Shown one piece after another: positions 8,558 through 16,307 of a DNA stretch of 21,218 nucleotides. This stretch comes from a virus. Every line of letters begins with the position of its first letter. Within the stretch, counting starts at the first letter, position 1. A program made the position numbers and the translations under genes. The notes under the pieces were generated by a model that was not told the origin of the DNA, made no database searches, and saw nothing but the letters and a program-made list of their open reading frames with translations. The stretch is from positions 1-21,218 of the IMG/VR virus record IMGVR_UViG_3300042549_005258. One strand, given 5' to 3'.

Positions 8558-9172
8558 TTATAAGGTCTGCCAGTGCAAATATTTTCTGTAGTCTCCGTGA
8601 CCAATAATATTTGAGTCAACCCACCAATCTTCGTGAAAAGATCTGTGAACTAAAGAGTATCCAAAAGAATCTAAAATTTCTCTCTGTGCATCCCTAATTG
8701 AATCATTTCTCCAATACATATTTGCATCGTGCTCAAAAGTAATTAAAGTAAATCTATATGTATTTAATGGTACTGCTATTAAGCCTTGAAGTGTCCAATG
8801 ACTATTTCCTACTGGCCTACCGTGATTATCATAGCCAGCATCTATATCTAACTGCAAGTAATCAATCTGTTTTGGAAAGTTATTTTTTTCAAAATGTTCT
8901 ATATAGTTAAAGGCAAGAGCATCACCCATACAAGGATTTTTTCGATTTGCATTAAACTCATCTCTCATAGACTCAACTATTTCAAATGATACCCCAGTCC
9001 AGTCATACTCTTTTTCTAGTAAATAAGTATTGTTTCCATTGCTATAGTGTGCTGCTCCCAACTCAACATAATACCCATTTTTCTTTTTATTTAAAATTCC
9101 AAGAATGAACTGCTCTTGCTCTGTCATTTGATGAGAGTTAAAGTCTTCATTTGTAAATCCAATATTTGTCAT
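8558..9172 (-). CDS. FkbM-family (class I SAM-dependent) methyltransferase
   Basis: This 204-residue protein probably transfers a methyl group from S-adenosylmethionine to a hydroxyl, as FkbM-type enzymes do on sugars and polyketides. The SAM-binding motif I is YYVELGAAHYSNGNNT (34-49). The acidic strand-2 end is SFEIVE (62-67), a later GDAL (83-86) follows, and the strand-4 motif is YLQLDIDAG (105-113). These are in the order and spacing seen in the FkbM/Methyltransf_21 family, and the length is typical. It is the last gene of the oxygenase run and overlaps the upstream oxygenase by four bases (ATGA). AAAGGAG, about 10 bases before the ATG, serves as ribosome-binding site. Position suggests it modifies the same molecule as the oxygenases and dehydrogenase, but the substrate is unknown. 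Confidence 0.85.
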   Translation of the reverse strand: MTNIGFTNEDFNSHQMTEQEQFILGILNKKKNGYYVELGAAHYSNGNNTYLLEKEYDWTGVSFEIVESMRDEFNANRKNPCMGDALAFNYIEHFEKNNFPKQIDYLQLDIDAGYDNHGRPVGNSHWTLQGLIAVPLNTYRFTLITFEHDANMYWRNDSIRDAQREILDSFGYSLVHRSFHEDWWVDSNIIGHGDYRKYLHWQTL

Positions 9173-9735
9173 TTAAATAAATCTCCTTTTAATTTTGTTG
9201 GCTGCTGCACTGTTCCACGTATAAAAACAGTAGAGAAGTATCTTATTGTATCATCTAGTACTGGCAGTGAGCCATGAACTATGTGCCCTCCGTGAATGTA
9301 TAGGGCATTTGCTTTTGGCTTAATTGTAATTTTTAAATCTGGATAATCTAACTCCCCGCCTAAATAGTCATTATTATAGTATAAGCAAAATCCATATCCT
9401 ATGTAATATGGTAGATCTGGAATCCATTGATCTGCGTGGTGCTTAATAAAATCACCTTTTTTATATCTTTGCAGATGTGTTTTTTCAGGATAATACGAAT
9501 AAGACTCAAAAAGATTTCTCATCTTCTCGTTTATTAAATCAAAAACAGTTGCTGACTTAAAGTATAAATTTTTTCCGAACCAGAAATCTGAAGTGTTATT
9601 TTCATTCCTGGCTGATTCATCAAACCAATCATCCTCTGGAGTGTTATTAATTATAGCATAAACATCAGCGAGTTCCTGCTCTGTTAAAAATTCTTCTACT
9701 TCGTATACATCATCGTAAAGTTTATTTATTTTCAT
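9169..9735 (-). CDS. 2OG-Fe(II) oxygenase, prolyl-4-hydroxylase-like (copy 8 of run)
   Basis: This 188-residue enzyme has the double-stranded beta-helix fold of 2-oxoglutarate/Fe(II) hydroxylases. The iron ligands are H100 and D102 (KHHADQW) and H154 (IVHGS). The 2OG-anchoring basic residue is R165 in DTIRYFSTVF. A YYNNDYLGGELDYPD strand (119-133) matches the NDDYxGGE signature shared by the run. It is the shortest of the eight, with only about 90 residues before the core. It starts 11 bases after the dehydrogenase stop with GAGGAT as ribosome-binding site, and its stop overlaps the methyltransferase ATG. It should hydroxylate a peptide or small molecule; the substrate is not visible. Confidence 0.88.
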   Translation of the reverse strand: MKINKLYDDVYEVEEFLTEQELADVYAIINNTPEDDWFDESARNENNTSDFWFGKNLYFKSATVFDLINEKMRNLFESYSYYPEKTHLQRYKKGDFIKHHADQWIPDLPYYIGYGFCLYYNNDYLGGELDYPDLKITIKPKANALYIHGGHIVHGSLPVLDDTIRYFSTVFIRGTVQQPTKLKGDLFK

Positions 9736-9746
9736 ATATCCTCAAA

Positions 9747-10409
9747 TCATTTACCACTAAGTATGTGGTTTACCTCTATATGATTTATATTTACATGGCT
9801 TGGCAACTCAGATACCCACCTGATGCACTCTGCCATGTCTTCTGCTGTTAATGCAGCGTTCTTTTTTTCTACTTGAGTGTCTATTGTTCCTGGACAAATT
9901 TCAGTAACCTTAATTCCATATTCTGGAAATTCTAGTCTCATTGTATCCACAAGAGCCATCATTCCTCTTTTAGCATTTGTATAGTTTCCACCTGATCTGT
10001 AGGCAAACTTGCCACCTAAAGAACTAATGAATATAATTGTAGGAGATTCTGACTTCTTCATAGAAGGAACAAAAAGTTGAGACAAATACATTGGCCCAGA
10101 AACATTTATGTCATACGCTCTTCTAAAGTTATCCATTGTTTCATTAACTATGTATGTAGGGCTTGCGCCTCCACCAGCATTATTAACAAGAAGGTCAAGA
10201 GTTATATTGCTATACTTTTCGTGAAACCTTTTAATCTCATCAGCGCTAGTTACATCCAGTCTATAAACTTCAACATTATCAGAAACTAGATTAATAATTT
10301 TAGACAGATCTCTTGAAACAGCAATAACCTTGTAGCCACTTTCAGATAAAAGTTTTACAGTTGCGTACCCAACACCCTTACTTGCTCCTGTAACAATTGC
10401 TGTTTTCAA
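9747..10409 (-). CDS. Short-chain dehydrogenase/reductase (SDR)
   Basis: This 220-residue classical SDR oxidises or reduces a hydroxyl/carbonyl with NAD(P)(H). The cofactor motif TGASKGVG is at 7-14, with an Arg at 33 (VSRDL) suggesting NADP(H). LDVT (51-54) and NNAG (76-79) follow. The catalytic S130, Y143 and K147 (YTNAK) have the standard 13- and 4-residue spacings. The start is a TTG directly after the TAA of the upstream oxygenase, in the same reading frame (TAA at 10410-10412, TTG at 10407-10409). The motif needs this N-terminus, since the first strand begins at residue 2, so TTG is the best start. No Shine-Dalgarno sequence is evident, which suggests termination-reinitiation coupling. 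In this run it could act on hydroxyls created by the neighbouring oxygenases or on a sugar. Confidence 0.88.
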   Translation of the reverse strand: MKTAIVTGASKGVGYATVKLLSESGYKVIAVSRDLSKIINLVSDNVEVYRLDVTSADEIKRFHEKYSNITLDLLVNNAGGGASPTYIVNETMDNFRRAYDINVSGPMYLSQLFVPSMKKSESPTIIFISSLGGKFAYRSGGNYTNAKRGMMALVDTMRLEFPEYGIKVTEICPGTIDTQVEKKNAALTAEDMAECIRWVSELPSHVNINHIEVNHILSGK

Positions 10410-11144
10410 TTACATAGCACCGTTGCGATTAAGATCCATACCGTTATGAATCCAGTGTGATGGAACCATATATTTAAATCCAGACTTTACAACATGTGCT
10501 GTGTGGAAATATGGAGGAAATGCTGGAAATATGATAACACTATTTGCTTTTGGCTTTAATCCAAAATCAATTGCTTTCTCTGCTACTGCTATATCATAAT
10601 CTAAGTCTACTGCTGGGGCCGATCCTTTAGAAAACCCATCAGTGCTTGTCCAACCGCCATCGTAGTCTTTTAATTGAAAAGATATTTCTCCACCCTGACA
10701 GTCGTCATTTAAATACATTACAAGAGAGTATCGCAAGGTCTTATCTCCATCTAACTGATCAAAGTGTGCCCCCATACCTATTCCAGTATTGTATTTCTTT
10801 ATATTAAAGGTTGGAAAAATTCTTGGCTCGTCAAAGTCCCCAATAGATGTGGCGTAGTCTTTACAAACATCATAAAGTGTAGTCATTATTGAATCATAAA
10901 TATACTTACTTTTTTCTGCTATATCGCCATCTAACCTATTTATCGCATTGATGTCAAATGTCTTTGTTTCTCCATAAATAAAACTTTTGTCATTAGATGC
11001 TGTCCAGGTATTCCAAACATTTACATCAGATCCGTTTACTGATTCCAAGGAATCTAATTCTGTTAAGGTACTTTGAAATTTATCAAAATCCTTTATTGCA
11101 TCTGTATAGTAGTAAACCTTTGGGTCTAATATCTCTTTATTCAT
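10410..11144 (-). CDS. 2OG-Fe(II) oxygenase, prolyl-4-hydroxylase-like (copy 7 of run)
   Basis: This 244-residue enzyme has iron ligands H127 and D129 (GAHFDQ) and H214 (YFHTAH). The 2OG anchor is a Lys, K224 (SGFKYMVPS), as in animal and plant prolyl 4-hydroxylases. YLNDDCQGGEISF (144-156) is the shared strand signature. A loop of about 30 residues (160-190) between that strand and KPKANSVIIF is longer than in the other copies. The N-terminal 100 residues are not similar by eye to the neighbours. It has the strongest ribosome-binding site of the run, AGGAGG about 7 bases before the ATG, and is followed in the same frame, directly after its TAA, by the SDR gene. The substrate is unknown. Confidence 0.88.
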   Translation of the reverse strand: MNKEILDPKVYYYTDAIKDFDKFQSTLTELDSLESVNGSDVNVWNTWTASNDKSFIYGETKTFDINAINRLDGDIAEKSKYIYDSIMTTLYDVCKDYATSIGDFDEPRIFPTFNIKKYNTGIGMGAHFDQLDGDKTLRYSLVMYLNDDCQGGEISFQLKDYDGGWTSTDGFSKGSAPAVDLDYDIAVAEKAIDFGLKPKANSVIIFPAFPPYFHTAHVVKSGFKYMVPSHWIHNGMDLNRNGAM

Positions 11145-11154
11145 TTAACTCCTC

Positions 11155-11814
11155 CTAGTACCTATTCTTTTTATAGTGATCAGTTTCTTTAATAAAGCCA
11201 ACAAGGACATATCTAATAGGACCTTCTCCTACGTGTCTTACTCCGTGTTCGTATTCTTCGTTACCTGGGAAAAATAGCATAGTTCCTGGCTTAGGTTTTA
11301 ATTCTATACCAAGTTTTGGAAAAAATAACTCTCCATCAACATATTCATCATTTATATATATAATTGTGGCATATCTAATAGATGGGTCTGTATGTTGATC
11401 AGTATGTGACTTTAGTTCTACTCCAGTTTGCATTCTTTGAATGGTTCCAAGACCACTTAAGTGTAGGGTTGAGTCTGAGTTGATGACCATTGAATTTAAA
11501 TTATCATACATCGGCATGTACATCTCATGATCTGATATATTAAAATTTTTATCTTTCCAGTTTTGAGTAATTTCAAACTTGCCTTCAGCGACAAGATTAT
11601 CAACATCGTCTCTGCCAAATTTTTCTAAACAAAAACTTTTTAAATTTGAAAGATACTCAACTTCCCATTCTTCCTGAGACGTATTATCTATAATATTATT
11701 CAGGGTATCTAACTGCTCTTTTGATAAAAAGTTTTCAACAGAAATTAGTTCTGTAGTAAGTTCTTTAAATGAATATCCATTTTCTAATAAATGCTTTTTA
11801 AAAGATTCAATCAT
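11155..11814 (-). CDS. 2OG-Fe(II) oxygenase, prolyl-4-hydroxylase-like (copy 6 of run)
   Basis: This is a 219-residue 2OG-Fe(II) hydroxylase. The proximal ligands are H137 and D139 in KSHTDQHTD, where a second HTD follows at 141-143. The distal ligand is H190 (YEHGV) and the 2OG anchor R201 (IRYVLVGF). The strand signature is YINDEYVDGELFFP (153-166), and KPKPGTMLFFPG precedes the distal His. The N-terminal half carries a VENFLSKEQLDTLNNII helix (26-42) similar in style to copies 4, 5 and 8. Its ATG overlaps the end of the upstream oxygenase by eight bases (11807-11814). It is compatible with peptide or free amino-acid hydroxylation; no partner can be named. Confidence 0.88.
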   Translation of the reverse strand: MIESFKKHLLENGYSFKELTTELISVENFLSKEQLDTLNNIIDNTSQEEWEVEYLSNLKSFCLEKFGRDDVDNLVAEGKFEITQNWKDKNFNISDHEMYMPMYDNLNSMVINSDSTLHLSGLGTIQRMQTGVELKSHTDQHTDPSIRYATIIYINDEYVDGELFFPKLGIELKPKPGTMLFFPGNEEYEHGVRHVGEGPIRYVLVGFIKETDHYKKNRY

Positions 11815-12562
11815 TTTGAATACTCTCTACCTTATACTTGTTGCCATCTTTATCCAACTTATATCCTTCTTTTAATAAGTTTTGCCACTCTGATCGCTCA
11901 ATCTCTTGTTTGGCTCTTGTTTCTTTCATTTCTGCTGCCCAGGCATCTCGTAGTTCTTGAGGATATGCATCTTCTTCTCTATCATCCCAGAAAGATCCTA
12001 TGGTATATCTTACTCCGCTTTCGATTAGTGAGACTTCGTGCATATTGTTAAATCCCCCGTCAAAAACAGCAAGCATTCCAACCTGTGGCTTAATCTCTAT
12101 ATTCTGATCTGGAAACTTTAATAGTCCACCTTCAAAATTATCATTTAAATAAAGGAATCCAGCATATCTACTTCTTGTGAATGCTCCTGAATTTCCTTCA
12201 GCATCTGTATTATCAGAGTGGATTCTTGCGTATGCTCCTGGCTCCCATTTTTGTGTATGGTATCCAATCTTAGAAATTATTTTTGGGTCAAGATCGTGAA
12301 CTGAAGCAATTGCTTCTGGCATTGCCTTTTCAATGTCTGAAAAAATAGTTGGAGATAATCCAGCATCAAGTAATTCTTGATCATTATCTTGTGGCAATAT
12401 TGAGGAGTATGACTCATAAAATGAAATAGGCATCCAAGAAATTGCACCATTATCTGCTTGAGCGTCTAAGGCTTGAATCATTTTTTTACAATCTTCTTTG
12501 CTTATAAAGTTTTCATAAACAACTATATCTTTTGTTATTCTTTTTTTGTTTTCTAGATTCAT
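11807..12562 (-). CDS. 2OG-Fe(II) oxygenase, prolyl-4-hydroxylase-like (copy 5 of run)
   Basis: This 251-residue enzyme has iron ligands H115 and D117 (RIHSDN) and H175 (NMHEV). The 2OG anchor is R185 (GVRYTIGSFW). FLYLNDNFEGGLLKFPD (136-152) replaces the usual GGE with GGL, unlike the other seven copies. After the catalytic core it has a C-terminal extension of about 55 charged residues (195-251) predicted to be helical, rich in Glu, Lys and Arg, not seen in most neighbours. The N-terminus has YENFISKEDCKKMI (16-29), the helix that opens several copies in the run. Start and stop are both overlapped: TAATG with copy 4 upstream, eight bases with copy 6 downstream. Confidence 0.87.
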   Translation of the reverse strand: MNLENKKRITKDIVVYENFISKEDCKKMIQALDAQADNGAISWMPISFYESYSSILPQDNDQELLDAGLSPTIFSDIEKAMPEAIASVHDLDPKIISKIGYHTQKWEPGAYARIHSDNTDAEGNSGAFTRSRYAGFLYLNDNFEGGLLKFPDQNIEIKPQVGMLAVFDGGFNNMHEVSLIESGVRYTIGSFWDDREEDAYPQELRDAWAAEMKETRAKQEIERSEWQNLLKEGYKLDKDGNKYKVESIQND

Positions 12563-13431
12563 TATATTCTTACTCCATTTTCTATTACAGATCTTTGGGG
12601 ATGCTTTTCCCTAAATGCTTTTTCTAGTTCTGGCTGCATAGAAGCCCAAACTTCTTTACCAAACTCTTTTTCTTTTTCATACCACTCATCTGTTCCTTTT
12701 TGGTATTTTTGCCAATACATTCTTGACAAAAATTTATTTTTATTGTATGATGGCATAACTCCGTGCAAATATGGTTGGCCTTCTTCTGTTAGATAATCTG
12801 GATGCCCTGATGGGAAAACCAAAAGATCTCCTGCTTCTGGTTTGTATTTTATAAGTTTGTCTCCCATAGCAAAATCAATCTCTCCGCCTTCATAGTCATC
12901 ATTAAAATATATTGTACAAGTTATTACAAACTTATATCCTGGAGCATATCCTTGTTCTCTAATATAGTCTGAGTGATACCTCATTCCAACCTTTTGTTCT
13001 TCATCACTCATATGATATTTTCCTATTGTTCCACCTGTCCATCTCCAAGTTTGTGTGCTATTTCCATTTTCGTCTATAGAGGTTTCATTTAAATCTACAG
13101 TAATGTTATATTTTTTAATATAGTCTTCTGTAACTAAGTGAAAATTTTCCATCATCTCTATACCAAAATTTTTTTGATCTTCTTCAATCTGTGTTTTTGT
13201 TTTTATATTTTTTAAATTTCCATACTTATCAGACATAGAAAACTCAGGAACTATAGGATTGAGATATTCTCCAAAAATAGACCACTGTGTCCAAGGATTA
13301 AAAAGCCTATCTTCTGTTTCTACTAAAGAGTCTGTTAAAACTTTGTAAGATTTTGATATGTCTTTAAAAAGATTTTTGTATACTACAATGTTTGGATACA
13401 GTTCTATTGATTCAAGATGTTTGTCTGTCAT
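12562..13431 (-). CDS. 2OG-Fe(II) oxygenase, prolyl-4-hydroxylase-like (copy 4 of run)
   Basis: At 289 residues this is the longest oxygenase of the run. Iron ligands are H153 and D155 (RYHSDY) and H223 (YLHGV). The 2OG anchor is probably K233 (NKNKFLSRMYW). The strand signature is IYFNDDYEGGEIDF (174-187), and KPEAGDLLVFPSGHPDYL precedes the distal His. A WRWTGGTIGKYHMSD stretch (129-143) just before the core is peculiar to this copy. About 45 residues follow the core (Trp- and Glu-rich helix). It lies one base after the stop of copy 3, and its TAA overlaps the ATG of copy 5. It is predicted active; the substrate is unknown. Confidence 0.88.
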   Translation of the reverse strand: MTDKHLESIELYPNIVVYKNLFKDISKSYKVLTDSLVETEDRLFNPWTQWSIFGEYLNPIVPEFSMSDKYGNLKNIKTKTQIEEDQKNFGIEMMENFHLVTEDYIKKYNITVDLNETSIDENGNSTQTWRWTGGTIGKYHMSDEEQKVGMRYHSDYIREQGYAPGYKFVITCTIYFNDDYEGGEIDFAMGDKLIKYKPEAGDLLVFPSGHPDYLTEEGQPYLHGVMPSYNKNKFLSRMYWQKYQKGTDEWYEKEKEFGKEVWASMQPELEKAFREKHPQRSVIENGVRI

Positions 13432-13432
13432 A

Positions 13433-14104
13433 TTAGGGCTGCCTGTCTCCTGTATGCTTTGTAATCTTCCAAAAAAATGGACAAGTAAATCTTAAACCAC
13501 TTTTAATCTCAGTCACTCCGTGAATATAGTTTTTATCTCCTGGGAAAAAATAAGCAGCACCTCTTTTAGGTTTAAACTGTACACCCTGTAAAGGAAAATA
13601 CAACTCTCCGCCTTCATAGTCGTCATTTAGATAAAACAAACTTGAAAGATCATAGTTTGGAAAATCATTTGGTAATCCAGCATCTGGACCTTCGTGAAGT
13701 TCTTTGTCTGCGTGTGGTCTCTGAAATTGTCCTGGAAGCCATTTAACAATAGTTGTTCCAGTTGGGACAACTTCTACTTTATAAAACTCTTCGATAATTG
13801 GTTTTAGTCTTTGGAATAGTCCAGCAATTATTGGAGATATTGATGGATCATTTTTGTCCAATGTTGGTTGGGTTGCAACTCTGTCTTTCCAGTAATCTGA
13901 ATCGTATACAACTGTACCATTTTCATTTACGTGGCTCTGTGTTACGTCCCAAATAGTTAAAGACTTTGCAGCCTTTTCTAAAAATTCCATTTCTTCTTGA
14001 GTCATAAAGTTTTCTAACTCAACTATCATATCTTTGCTGTCTCCAAACCATCCAGACGGAGTTAGGGATGGCTTTCTTATTACAACATTTTCGTTATTGT
14101 TCAT
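13433..14104 (-). CDS. 2OG-Fe(II) oxygenase, prolyl-4-hydroxylase-like (copy 3 of run)
   Basis: This is a 223-residue enzyme. Iron ligands are H131 and D133 (RPHADK) and H195 (YIHGV), with 2OG anchor R205 (GLRFTCPFFW). The strand signature is FYLNDDYEGGELYFP (157-171). A roughly 20-residue acidic/proline loop (135-152) follows the HxD motif and is longer than in copies 1 and 2. The N-terminus opens with basic residues and VELENFMTQEEMEFLEKA (28-45), the common opening helix. Its ATG follows the DUF6065-like gene's TAA by two bases. An alternative TATAAT lies 6 bases before the ATG but within the upstream coding sequence. Confidence 0.89.
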   Translation of the reverse strand: MNNNENVVIRKPSLTPSGWFGDSKDMIVELENFMTQEEMEFLEKAAKSLTIWDVTQSHVNENGTVVYDSDYWKDRVATQPTLDKNDPSISPIIAGLFQRLKPIIEEFYKVEVVPTGTTIVKWLPGQFQRPHADKELHEGPDAGLPNDFPNYDLSSLFYLNDDYEGGELYFPLQGVQFKPKRGAAYFFPGDKNYIHGVTEIKSGLRFTCPFFWKITKHTGDRQP

Positions 14105-14106
14105 AA

Positions 14107-14835
14107 TTACATTATACCATTCTCTTTATTTTTTGTATTATCTACTACAGATAACTTTAAAACCCTAACTTCGTGCTCACCTAAAGTTTCTCCCTTTTCG
14201 TTTACAGCGTCTCTGTACCAGTCTGTCCATTTTCCAGATGAATTTATAACCTGTGCTGCATCTCCGTAAGATATGTTTGCATCTATTCTTTTTCTATCTT
14301 CATCTTTGTAGTCAACAATTTCTATTGAAGTGTTGTTTAACTCTGAAAGAGAAATAGGAATTATTGTTGCAATTGGAGTTCCTGCTTTAATAACCACGTG
14401 CTTGTTGGGTGATTTTGCTTTTATTGCTAACGGCAAGGGATTATCATAAAATGATGTGCTAATCAAGTTAGACATTGTTTCAAAATCATTGCTAAAGTAA
14501 TTTACTGGATTAATAGTAAATATACTTACATGTTTGTCTGTTTTAAATATTAGGTCAGTATTAAGACTTATAGAGGACTGTCCTCTTCCCCCATATGATC
14601 CTTTTGGTGCTTTAATTATTTCAATATGATCTGGAGTTTGATCATTTATACCGTCCCAAATAAACTCAATATCTTCCTTACAAGACAGATTGTATCCAAT
14701 AACATTTGCCTGTGTTACTGGAAAACATCTGTATGCATGGTTTTCATAAGTTTGATCCATCCAATCTCTTTTTATAGACATTGGAGATATATCAAAAAGA
14801 GATCCTGGAGTTTTTTCAATTAGTATGTTATACAT
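14107..14835 (-). CDS. DUF6065-like beta-rich protein of unknown function (copy 2)
   Basis: This 242-residue protein has no recognised catalytic motif. The pattern YRCFPVTQANVIGYNLSC (about 35-52), then D-I-E-F-I-W-D-G, a central IFTINPVNYF, and IKAGTPIATIIPI resembles the uncharacterised DUF6065 family. It also matches the gene at 15528-16307 in order and spacing: C-P-x(n)-G-Y-x(3)-C-x-D-(I/L)-x-F and AGTP...(I/L)P. I therefore read the two as diverged paralogues. Both follow an HxD oxygenase and are translationally coupled to it (here TAATG at 14833-14837). No membrane or signal segments are visible; the fold is probably a beta-sandwich. A partner, carrier or substrate-binding role for the oxygenase is inference. 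The family name is from memory of the motif layout and is tentative. Confidence 0.7.
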   Translation of the reverse strand: MYNILIEKTPGSLFDISPMSIKRDWMDQTYENHAYRCFPVTQANVIGYNLSCKEDIEFIWDGINDQTPDHIEIIKAPKGSYGGRGQSSISLNTDLIFKTDKHVSIFTINPVNYFSNDFETMSNLISTSFYDNPLPLAIKAKSPNKHVVIKAGTPIATIIPISLSELNNTSIEIVDYKDEDRKRIDANISYGDAAQVINSSGKWTDWYRDAVNEKGETLGEHEVRVLKLSVVDNTKNKENGIM

Positions 14836-15518
14836 TACTCATTATCCCACTTAGAATCATACATGTCTGGGGTATGAAACTTTTTGCTGTAATCTAACAT
14901 CGTTACAATAGAATACTTTGTTCCAGAGTGAACTGGCATTGCTTGGTGAGGATACATAAAATTAGAAGGAAAAATATAAAGATCTCCAGCCTGTGGTTTT
15001 ATATTTAAATCTTGTAATCTAAAATATAATTCTCCGCCCTCGTAGTCATCATTGATATACGCGACAAGAGACACTGTACAGTTGTAAGAATATCCGTGAT
15101 CATGATGTTCTTTAAAGTGCTGGCCTGGACCATACTTGATAAAGTTAAATGCTTCCCAATACTTTAGTGGCATGATATTATGGTCTCTTCGATAGTCTTC
15201 AACTGCTGCAAATTGAGCATCATAGACATCTTGCCATAAAGCCTGTAGGTGTAAAGACTCTTCGCTGGTGTCTTGTTCTATGTCTGTTTTTTTAAATTTA
15301 AAATCTACGCAATCTCGATACTCTGGCATAAGTTGCTGATATCCAACATAGGCTGGAAACCAATGATATCTTTTACCTTCTGGAGATAAGTCTTCATATC
15401 CAGCAACTGATCCAAGGGTATTCTCAAGCCTGTTTATTAAATCAAACTCTTTTTTTATTACTCCTCGATAACAGGTTATTCCATTACCTAAGTTAATTTT
15501 TTCTGTCCATGTTTGCAT
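14835..15518 (-). CDS. 2OG-Fe(II) oxygenase, prolyl-4-hydroxylase-like (copy 2 of run)
   Basis: This 227-residue enzyme is the closest relative of copy 1. Both share RDCVDFK(F/Y)K (68-76 here), (Y/W)EAFNF(I/V)KY before the core, the HxDHGxxYNCTVS motif and the SGTKY ending. Iron ligands are H138 and D140 (EHHDHG) and H191 (YPHQA). The 2OG anchor is K201 (GTKYSIVTM). The strand signature is YINDDYEGGELYF (154-166), and KPQAGDLYIFPSNF precedes the distal His. AGGAG lies 8 bases before the ATG and overlaps the stop of the upstream DUF6065-like gene. It is followed by the second DUF6065-like gene, repeating the gene order of copy 1. Confidence 0.9.
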   Translation of the reverse strand: MQTWTEKINLGNGITCYRGVIKKEFDLINRLENTLGSVAGYEDLSPEGKRYHWFPAYVGYQQLMPEYRDCVDFKFKKTDIEQDTSEESLHLQALWQDVYDAQFAAVEDYRRDHNIMPLKYWEAFNFIKYGPGQHFKEHHDHGYSYNCTVSLVAYINDDYEGGELYFRLQDLNIKPQAGDLYIFPSNFMYPHQAMPVHSGTKYSIVTMLDYSKKFHTPDMYDSKWDNE

Positions 15519-15527
15519 TTATTTCTC

Positions 15528-16307
15528 CTATTTGTATTCTCTTCTTGACCAAACGTTGTTCTTATATACCCCGCCATCTGGCTGACGGTAAAACTGCATG
15601 TTCTTAACCATTTTATCATAAATTTGAGACTGATCTAAAATATCTACTTCGTGTTCCCAGTTTTCCCTCTTAAATGGAAGGACTTGTAGATACGGAGTTC
15701 CTGCTGGAATAGTTCCTTCCCATCCATCTACTATAAAGAATGGAAAACTACCAAGTAAATGAACATTATCAGAGTCAACAACACCTGTTGTATTTAAAAA
15801 TGGAAGATCAAACCTATTCATTGGTGTCATAAATAAAGCACTGTAGCCTTCGGGAAGTTCTAATCCCCAGTCAGCAGACCAAGCAAAGTGATGTTTATAA
15901 TATCCAAGTGGGTGCTCAAACTGTGGCATTGGTGGCCTTTGTGTACAAAAATCTTGATTATTAGCATCTTCAGTCTTAACATTAATTATTCCCTGAGCAT
16001 TTTTAAAAAAGGTTAAATCGCATGGTGTTTTAAAAACATATCCAGTTGAGAAAGCATCCATAATTGCAGGACAGGCTTTCCACGTAGGAACCTTACCATA
16101 ATCATCTGTAGTACCTTCTTTTGGAAATGGACAAACCTCTTTTGGTGCTTTATAGTATTCTCCATTTGGCATCTTGGCAAATCTATCTGCATCCTTATAC
16201 CATTCAGGAATGACACTTTGAGTTGGAGATGGAAGAGATTTGCTGTCTTTGTTTAGCCAGGGCCTAAAGGATCTGAATATTGCTAAATTAGATTTTGCAT
16301 CAGGCAC
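15528..16307 (-). CDS. DUF6065-like beta-rich protein of unknown function (copy 1)
   Basis: This 259-residue protein starts with GTG at 16307, which overlaps the upstream oxygenase stop by one base (TAGTG). It has IPEWYKDADRFAK near the N-terminus, four to five cysteines including CPAIMDAFSTGYVFKTPCDLTFF (about 79-101), FAWSADWGLELPEGYSALFM, then IPAGTPYLQVLPFKRENW near 200-220. The layout parallels the protein at 14107-14835 and resembles the uncharacterised DUF6065 family, as judged from memory of the motifs. Numerous Trp, Phe and Pro residues suggest a compact beta-sandwich. No catalytic residues can be assigned. It sits between oxygenase copies 1 and 2, tightly coupled to the former. A role as accessory or substrate-presenting subunit is a guess from this repeated pairing. 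Confidence 0.72.
   Translation of the reverse strand: MPDAKSNLAIFRSFRPWLNKDSKSLPSPTQSVIPEWYKDADRFAKMPNGEYYKAPKEVCPFPKEGTTDDYGKVPTWKACPAIMDAFSTGYVFKTPCDLTFFKNAQGIINVKTEDANNQDFCTQRPPMPQFEHPLGYYKHHFAWSADWGLELPEGYSALFMTPMNRFDLPFLNTTGVVDSDNVHLLGSFPFFIVDGWEGTIPAGTPYLQVLPFKRENWEHEVDILDQSQIYDKMVKNMQFYRQPDGGVYKNNVWSRREYK

Noticed and set aside
14111-14116. TATAAT on the minus strand 6 bases before the ATG of oxygenase copy 3
   Set aside because: It lies within the last codons of the upstream DUF6065-like gene (Gly-Ile-Met before the stop) in a tightly coupled operon. It could be a chance match in AT-rich coding sequence, so it is not listed as a promoter.
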